From NCBI GenBank assembly GCA_037157565.1, contig JAZHRO010000024.1, positions 210,675,501-210,739,500 on the forward strand: a DNA stretch of 64,000 bases, in the 5' to 3' direction. Positions within the stretch are counted from its first letter, which is position 1. The number at the start of each line of letters is the position of its first letter. Source of the stretch: Thalassia testudinum. Its lineage: Eukaryota; Streptophyta; Magnoliopsida; Alismatales; Hydrocharitaceae. Under the pieces are notes generated by a model. The model was not told the DNA's origin. It saw nothing but the letters and a program-made list of their open reading frames with translations, and did no database searches. Both the position numbers and the translations under genes were made by a program. Below, in pieces: positions 57,590-64,000 of this stretch.

Positions 57590-58515
57590 AATAGAAGGAT
57601 CATCTTCATCTTCTACATTGACCTAGTCAATAGAAGAAGAGTAAGGTGATTCATCGAAGGAAACATGAAGGGTTTCCTCCACTATTAATGTAATCTTGTT
57701 AAAAACCTGATATGCCTTACTATGTGAAGAATAACCAATAAAGATGGCTTCCTTACCTTTGTCATCAAATTTATCTAAATTAGAATGGGTATTCAAAACA
57801 AAACACTAGCATAAAAAAACTTTAAAATAACTAATCTTGGGTATTTTCCCATAATATAGTTCAAAGCAAGTTTTTCGCAACTTGGGTCGAATTAAGATGT
57901 GATTTAACACGTAACAAGCCATGTTAACTGCCTTGGCCCAAAAGTACTTCAGTAACCCAGAGTCTACGAGAAATGTTCAAGCACACTTTTGAAGTGTGCG
58001 GTTCTTTCTCTCAACTACCCCATTTTATTGAGGTGTTTGGGGGAAAGAGAACTTATGAGCAATACCATGCTCCTGACAAAAATCATTAAACAAGGAATTG
58101 TCGAACTCGCCCCCATGATCACTATGAATTCGAGTGATTTTGTAGCCTTTTTCAGTTTGAACCTTCCTACAAAAAATAGAAAAGATGGAAAATACTCTAT
58201 CTTTAGATCTCAAGATGGAAACCCATGAAACCTTGAGAAATCATCTACAATTACAAGACAATATTTGCATCCACTAAGACTCTCATATTTTGTTGGCCCA
58301 AACAAATCTAGGTGAAGTAATTCTAGTGGTCTTGATGTGAATATAACTTCTTTATTTTTAAAGCTATATTTTATGATTTTACTTAATTTAGATGAATCAC
58401 ATATAAGGTCATCTACAAATTTTCCTTTAGGAAGACCTCGAATTAGTTCATGTTTGACTAGCTTTTGGACTGGCCTCATATGAACATGTCCTAGTCTTCT
58501 ATGCCATACATTCAA
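57590..58515 (-). pseudogene. Integrase of the Sirevirus
   Basis: The GAG-pre-integrase start reads WHRRLGHVHMRPVQKLVKHEL, RGLPKGKF, with the usual CxxC replaced by CDSS, so the zinc site is damaged. Next SRPLELLHLDLFGPT (first Asp) and YCLVIVDDFSRF, FCRKVQTEKGYKITRIHSDHGGEFDN (second Asp), then NGVVERKNRTLQ-type sequence near 57990-58020 (Glu). C-terminal part CFVLNTHSNLDKFDDK and FIGYSSHSKAYQVFN (57720-57830). Several stops. It would insert cDNA into the genome. Confidence 0.92.
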
Positions 58516-58703
58516 TTCATTATTAGCTATAAGACATTCATAAGTGCTATCTTTATCAAATTCTACAATATAAATGTCTTTAAACCTAGTTCCCTTAAGA
58601 AGGGCTTAAGAAGGGTTTTATTTGTTGATGCATGCATAATTTCAAAAATTTTTGAAGTAAAAACTACCTTATATCCCTTATCACAAATTTTACTAACACT
58701 TAA

Positions 58704-58920
58704 TTAGTTGTGTTTTAATCCTTTTACTAAGGAAACATTTGAGATAAGGGATAGAGGGTTACCTATTTTACCAAGGCCAATAATATGACCCTTGTGGTTG
58801 TTGCCAAACATAACCGTTCCTCCATCCATAGGTTGAAGGTCCAAAAATAGGTGCTTGTCCCCCGTCATGTGTTTGGAACAACTAGAGAGCATCACCCATC
58901 GGCCTCCTTGGTGGTGGTCT
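58704..58920 (-). pseudogene. Protease of the Sirevirus with lost catalytic Asp
   Basis: The minus strand reads RWVMLSSCSKHMTGDKHLFLDLQ, then GGTVMFGNNHKGHIIGLGKIG and LISNVSLVKGLKHN. In Sireviruses the start is normally W-x-L-D-S-G-C-S-R-H-M-T-G-D. Here D-S-G is L-S-S, so the catalytic Asp is missing. The rest of the domain is well conserved in order. Confidence 0.9.
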
Positions 58921-59204
58921 CCTTGTCTTCTCTCTTGTAGGTCTCTTCGTTCCTATAAAAGACCTCCTTTGGTAATTTTGTGCTTATTTAGGTCTTTCTA
59001 ATTTGAGTCATCCATCCTTCATTTTGTAGACCCAATTTTTGATATTATAATGTCCTTGAAACCTACAAAACAAAGTGCAAGTTGTTATTTTAGTATCCAT
59101 TGTAATGTGGATCCATATTTGTTAGTGGCCCTCTTTGAAGGAGGATCATTTTTTGGTTCATTTTGGCTAGTTTCATAATACCCTAGTCCAAATTTACTTG
59201 AGGA

Positions 59205-60756
59205 AGGTTTTTAATGGACAATAATCTTATCAAAGTTATCCTTTCCTTTCGTAACTTTGGTTAAGTCCTCAAGCAGTTGATTTGATTTCTCTTTGAGGTA
59301 ATTTATCTCTATTTTCATTATGTCTAGCTTATCTTCTAGTACTTTAATTTCTAATCTAAGTAAGCCATTTTCATCCTTTTTAAGAGAGTTTTGATTTTTC
59401 AAGAACATGAATCTTGTCAAGTAATTCTTCTCCATCTAGGACCTTTTGTTCTCTCATGGCTATATATAAATCATTTGTTAAAGATTCCTTTTCAATCATT
59501 AGGTTTCCTATTTGCACATTTAAAGTTGTGGTTTCTTTAGTGAGAATTAGGTTATTTTCTTTAAGGTCATTGATTAATTCCTTACTCTCTAGGCTTTCTA
59601 CTTTTAATGCTTTGCTTTTGATCTTTATTTCTTTAAAATTTAGGTATAATAAATCAAATGCATCTTGCAACTCAATTAAGGAATAAGAATTTACCTCAGG
59701 TTCCTCAACTTAGATTTGGATTTGTCATTAGTTGCCATGAGTCTTAAGCAAGCTATTTCTTCATTTGTCTCCTCCTCTTCTTCTTCTTTGGAAGTGGAGT
59801 CATCCCAAGTTGCTTAGAATGCTTTCTTCTTAAATGGCTTAGGCTTGGAGAACTCTTTGTAGTTGGAAGGATCTTGCCTTTCTTCTCATCATCCTTTTTG
59901 AGCAAGGGATACTCCTTCCTTATGTGGCCCCTCTTCTTGCAATTGTAGCAAACTAGAGGTTCTTCCTCTTTTCTCTTTCCATAGGTCTCTCTTCTATTTT
60001 TGAGAAACTTCTTAAATTTTTTAGCTAATAAAACAAATTCTTCATCATCGGTACTTACCTCATCGTTCGATGTTGCCTTGAATGCTAAGGTCTTCTTCAG
60101 TTCCGGTGTGATGGACTTCTTCTTCTGGTCCATCTTTGTCTCATAAGCCATTAGATTCCCAAGTAGATTCTAAATGTCTAGATCCTCTACTTGGTTGGCT
60201 TCTTCTATCATCGTGACCTTTTGCTCCCATTCGGGTCCATGGGAACAAAGGAGCTTGGCTTGAAGCTCCCCTTGATAAATGTCTTCCCTAGAGACTTGAG
60301 GTTATTTACGATTAACATGAATTAGGTATACATGACCCCAAGTCTGTCATTTTCCTTCATAGGGAAGGCTTCGAATTCATATGATAAAACATTAATCCTA
60401 GAGGATTTAACTCTAGATGTACCTTCGTGAGTTACCTCTAAGGTTCTCCATATTTCATGGGTAGTTCTGCATTGGCTAATGCAATTGAACTCCTCCGAGC
60501 TCAGTATGCAATAGAGTGAGTCCATCACCTTAGCATTCAACCTGAGGTGATGAATTTTCTCCACCTTATTTCCCATCTCCAGTTTGTCAGGAATGTCGTA
60601 TGCAGATTCGCACTTCTCCCAGATAGAGAAGTCATTGGCTTGAAGCCACATCTTCATTCTCAACTTCCAATATGTGTAGTTGGCTCCTTCGAAGAAAGGT
60701 GGCTGGGTAGTGGACTGCCCCTCCGATCTGCTGGTAGATACTACTCTCCCCTCCAT
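59205..60756 (-). pseudogene. gag of the Sirevirus
   Basis: The first ATG in frame is at 60756. Early residues PPFFEGANYTYWKLRMKMWLQ and FSIWEKCESAYDIP are the Copia gag start, followed by LNAKVMDSLYCILSSEEFNCIS and SSRINVLSYEFEAF (UBN2 type). The zinc knuckle at about 59925-59965 is CYNCKKRGHIRKEY, with the last Cys changed to Tyr. Then comes NEEIACLRLMATND and a long heptad-rich coiled coil (59211-59670), ending near KFGLGYYETSQNEP (59165-59205). Knuckle plus long C-terminal coiled coil is diagnostic of Sireviruses. Stops and frameshifts are present. Confidence 0.92.
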
Positions 60757-60796
60757 ATGATCTTTCACAGATGTTACTCCTAAAAGTGGAAACCTA

Positions 60797-60807
60797 CTCT
60801 GATACCA
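60797..60807 (-). promoter_or_regulatory. Primer-binding site of the Sirevirus
   Basis: The minus strand reads TGGTATCAGAG, complementary to the 3' end of initiator Met tRNA, two bases after the LTR end. Confidence 0.93.
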
Positions 60808-60809
60808 AA

Positions 60810-62450
60810 TGAAATTGCACTAGAGGGTGATGAATATGAATTTGAAAAATAACTGCAAAATAAAATTCAATCATAGAAATGGAGGTACAAGATTTTTAGG
60901 TGGAAACTCAAATTGGGTGAAAACCACCACATAAGCCAATCCTTTGATTTAGGATTTACGATTACTAAGTGATCAATCCACTAGCCACACTACTTCAACG
61001 AGGGTAGTGTACCTTAATTACAAATTCAACCTTTGATCCCTAAACGAAGGTTTATTCCTTCATAATGAAGAGACAGGAGTTCGACAAACTGGATACCCAA
61101 CTACAATAAGAATGTAAAATGGAAACTAAAATGCACCCTAATGAGCACCACAAATATATGTATAATTAATTTAACTATTAAGGGTGAAAGAAACTCCCTA
61201 AAGATGATATTATGAAGCACAATGAGAGTGATGGTTTTCCCCAAATAGTGTAGTTGCACAACGCAAGGGCAATGAAAGCAATGGAGCAAGTGAGTAACTG
61301 ATTATATATGTGAATTATATCTCAAGGTGTGTGTTTTTGCCTAAGAAGGGTTATGGTGTATTTATAGGCAAGCTTAGAACTTTCAAGAAGGATTGGGAGA
61401 GGGCTCCTAGCCATTGGAGGCAAGTCCCAAGGGATTGGGATGAAATCCAACTCAAATCAGAGTAATTATGATCCTAACAGTGGAATTAGACGTCTAATTA
61501 TTGGGTCAAACGTAATGCCTGACATTTGACTAAAATTATGGACATCTGATATAAAGAAGCCAGCATTACTATTTTCATTAGATTGAAATAGGGTTCTAGG
61601 TCAGACGTCTGTGGTGCTATTATAAGACATCTGGACAAAAAATTGGACATCTAATATTGTGCGGGTTTGTTCCTATTATGACTAGATCTAAATAGGGTTT
61701 TAGAAGTTAATGCTCAGACGTCAGATTGGACGTCTGTCCACTAGCCTAGACGTCTGGAAAGAGATTACAATCTTGCCTTAGGAATTAAAAAGAGAGATTT
61801 ACTTTCTGATAAATCTTTGCCAAAGGTAGGACTAACGTTCCATTATTGGACGTTTGGAGACATGTCTAAACATTTAAAAGTGTTTTTAATCGTTGGGTTT
61901 GAAGAATGATAAAGGAAATTCTAAGCGGGGTTCAACAGTTGTTTTAAAGGACATTAGACTCATATATTGGATGTCTAAGTAAGCTTATGAACGTTTGTCT
62001 ATAAGTTTTGTCATCTGGGGCCTAAGTGTTCAGAATGTAAAGGCAAAACTATAGGCAATTGGTCGTCTGATGTCATGATCAGATGACTTAAAGTTGAATA
62101 TCAGATGTCTGACAAGTGTGTTGGACATTTTATATGTGTTTTGTGTCTTAGTTTTTGTTTCTAATTTTTCCTAAGTGTAGAGAGCCTAAGTTAGCTATGT
62201 TTATGTTATCTTTAGGGGCTCTTTACAACATCTTTAAACTCAATTAAAAAGAAAATTACAACCTTTTGAAAGTGTACAATAAAAAGCCTAAAACCTATGA
62301 AAAAATATGTCTTCATGCTCCTGATCATCCGTATTACGAGGCCTAAAATTATGTTATGACAGAGAAAAAATATGCTATTTCCATGTTTTATTTATTTTAC
62401 TCTGTTTTGTAAAATCATCAAAATATTATTTATGAGGGGTTGAACTAACA
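60810..62450 (-). repeat. 5' LTR of the Sirevirus
   Basis: The minus strand starts TGTTAGTTCAACCCC at 62450 and ends TAGTGCAATTTCA at 60810. The start is set by the TTTGC pair. U3 (61480-62120) is rich in TCAGACGTCTG-like words, for example CAGACGTCTG at 61603-61612. TATA box on the minus strand at 61359-61366. The block GGGTGAAAACCACCACATAAG matches the 3' LTR and the solo LTR 6587-8275. Confidence 0.85.
61359..61366 (-). promoter_or_regulatory. LTR TATA box of the Sirevirus
   Basis: TATAAATA on the minus strand, conserved in the 3' LTR at 42299-42306. Confidence 0.65.
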
Positions 62451-62626
62451 TTTGCATGTTTATATTGTAAGCCTAGTTAATAGTCGAGTAATTAGAGTGT
62501 TCGCCTCCCCATGTTCGACCCAGACTCACCATTCTTATTTGAAATTATTTGTGAGTTCAGTTATTTTTATTTCATTATTCGCACAGCAACAAACGATTGT
62601 TATAACTTAGCAAACACTGAGCATCA
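62451..62626 (+). mobile_element. Right part of the Athila/Tat-type LTR split by the Sirevirus
   Basis: It continues the LTR begun at 41263, with CGCCTCCCCATGTTCGACCCAG (62501-62522) and TTCGCACAGCAAC near the end, GAGCATCA at 62626. TTTTGG follows but the rest of a primer-binding site is not recognisable. Confidence 0.6.
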
Positions 62627-64000
62627 ATTTTGGTTAATCTATTTGCATCTAGATTAGTCTCACATTTAGATTACTAACTTTCTTTATCCTCTTTGTTTGT
62701 GTTCTCTCAGGGACTGCGTGAGAATCTCCTTCAAGAAAATTTGTAGCGACGAAGTGGATTTGAAGGTAAAGAGATAAGGAACGCATGTCATCATCTTAGC
62801 TTTATTTTTAATCATAGTTAGGTTGCATTAGAAAAAAATTTAAAAGAAAAACTAAACAATAAACTCTTGATAGGTGTGATGTTTTGCTTTTAAAAGATCA
62901 CATCCATTATAATAGTGTTTGGATCAGATTTGCAATTTGATTTCAAAAATTAATTTTGTGCACTTGGAGCATCTAAACATTTTGAAATTTTTAATGATCG
63001 TTCTCCCTAAAATTTGAAACAAACCCACTAATATTTTATTCAAAATATGCTATATATTTTTAAGAAAAATTCATTAACTGTCGGTGGGTCATTATGTAAA
63101 CAGAATACAAAAAATCCAGGGTTTTGAATTTTTCCTGACTTTTATTGTGCTCTAATTTTCATTAAATTTGTTTCGTTAGATTCTTGATCAAGTATAGTTT
63201 ATCTGATAAAATTTAAAATTTTTTTGAAACTGGAATCCTTACTGTTTGGATTGATTACTGAGTAAGGGTCTAAATTGCCTAATTGACTGTTCTACCAAGA
63301 TTTTTTTACAAAATTATATAAACCCCTATAAAATTCCTAGAAAAAATATTTTTGTGATCTTGATTGAGTGGTGCATAGAATCCTTTGTTTCCTTTGTTTG
63401 GGTCGCACCACTCTATTAATTAACATCTATTCACCAGATGCCTTGAATTTAATAGAAGTGCATGCTTTAGGGTTATCACTTTAGGCTTTTCTTGAATATA
63501 GTGACATAATCTTGGACTTAAAGGAAATTATTCAAACACATGTTTGAACAACTTGTTGTGCTCACTAAACCTTTATGAACTGGTAATTGATCAAACCTTA
63601 AAAAACCTTAATACAAGGCTTAACCCTAAACTTCTTGGACAAAAATTTAGAGGCCTTGTTTGCTTTGGTTAGCACACACTTCACGCATTCCAATTGATTA
63701 TTAAGGTTATCGAAACCCTAACTTCCACAACAGTCCAAGAAGCACAATTCTACCTAAGCTTAAAAAAGAGTAGATGCACCAATTAGGTTGGATAACCATC
63801 TAAGTCAAATCAAACTTAATTGGGTTATTCTGGGACCTTATCTACTTGGACCAGCCAGTGACTAGACAGGTCAATGTGGTAATTGCGTCAACCTTTAGTG
63901 GTGCTATGTCATGCGGGGTGTCTTGGGGAGTCCCACCCATCTAGCTATCCAGGTAATTCAAGGGTCAGAGAGATCCAATTAGGGCTGGTACATGCAACCC
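62627..64000 (+). other. Leader-type DNA of an Athila/Tat-type copy running off the window
   Basis: AT-rich DNA with the blocks seen in other leaders here, such as AAATTTGAAACAAACCCACTAAT (63011-63033; compare the minus strand of 13255-13270) and the CTATCCAGGTAATTCAAGGGTC block (63946-63967; compare 40028-40052). No gag is reached. Confidence 0.55.

Larger units (their letters stand above)
41747..62450 (-). mobile_element. Sirevirus-type Copia retrotransposon with env-like ORF, minus orientation, carrying nested insertions
   Basis: Both LTRs begin on the plus strand with TGAAATTGCACTAGAGGG (41747 and 60810). TTTGC flanks at 41742-41746 and 62451-62455 match. On the minus strand: 5' LTR, primer-binding site (60797-60807), gag with coiled coil, protease, integrase, RT and RNase H in Copia order, then an env-like ORF and the remains of the 3' LTR. 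Nested in it are solo LTRs at 53955-56497 and 50022-51626 and a composite at 43100-49201. A hand comparison of a 188-base LTR segment (42540-42727 against 61600-61787) shows about 20 differences, mostly transitions. Confidence 0.88.

Noticed and set aside
1..64000. CRISPR arrays, bacterial operons, rRNA, or an intact host gene
   Set aside because: No regularly spaced identical repeats and no ribosomal or protein-gene signatures outside transposons. All recognisable protein motifs belong to transposable elements.

Overview
The window looks like repeat-rich heterochromatin of a flowering plant, and I found no convincing host gene. Evidence for a plant source: Sirevirus-type Copia elements, Athila/Tat-type Gypsy elements with the TTTTGGCGCCGTTGCC class of primer-binding site, a CACTA transposon with a plant TNP2-type transposase, a plant L1-type LINE, a tRNA-derived SINE and degenerate CCCTAAA telomere-like tracts. 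I cannot narrow the species.

Layout. 1-1527: 3' end of a plus-strand Sirevirus-like element (ORF tail, three polypurine tracts, 3' LTR). 1528-11499: minus-strand CACTA element whose transposase gene (3528-8352) is split by a solo LTR (6587-8275); a SINE lies at 9114-9329. 11500-15930: remnants of chromovirus-like and Athila/Tat-like elements. 15930-17600: a second CACTA-like relic made of two direct arrays. 17600-19494: decayed LTR sequence. 19495-33631: minus-strand Athila/Tat element (gag, protease, RT, RNase H, integrase and both LTRs, the 5' one truncated) carrying two solo LTRs (24402-27096 and 32193-33473). It appears to sit inside a plus-strand LTR whose right part (33632-34171) leads to a primer-binding site and a leader. 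A LINE (34457-39520) with a perfect 19-bp target duplication lies in that leader. 41263-41746 plus 62451-62626: another plus-strand LTR, split by a 20.7-kb minus-strand Sirevirus (41747-62450). The Sirevirus has gag, protease, integrase, RT, RNase H and an env-like third ORF. Inside it are a solo LTR in pol (53955-56497), a solo LTR in the env-like ORF (50022-51626), and a composite of another LTR with a truncated Athila-type element (43100-49201). 62627-64000: leader sequence of a further Athila/Tat-type copy.

The elements form a nested stack, so relative ages can be read from who interrupts whom. Six insertions have target duplications read directly from the sequence: CACTC, TTGTG, AGTTA, CATGC, ACTAA and the 19-bp LINE duplication. 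The Sirevirus has a matching TTTGC pair. All coding regions are broken, so none is likely to give a working protein. The most interesting signals are in non-coding LTR DNA: family-specific palindrome arrays in Sirevirus U3 regions, a TCAGACGTCTGA palindrome shared by LTRs of unrelated families, and E2F-like GGCGC sites with an AGCT-rich array in one Athila-type LTR.
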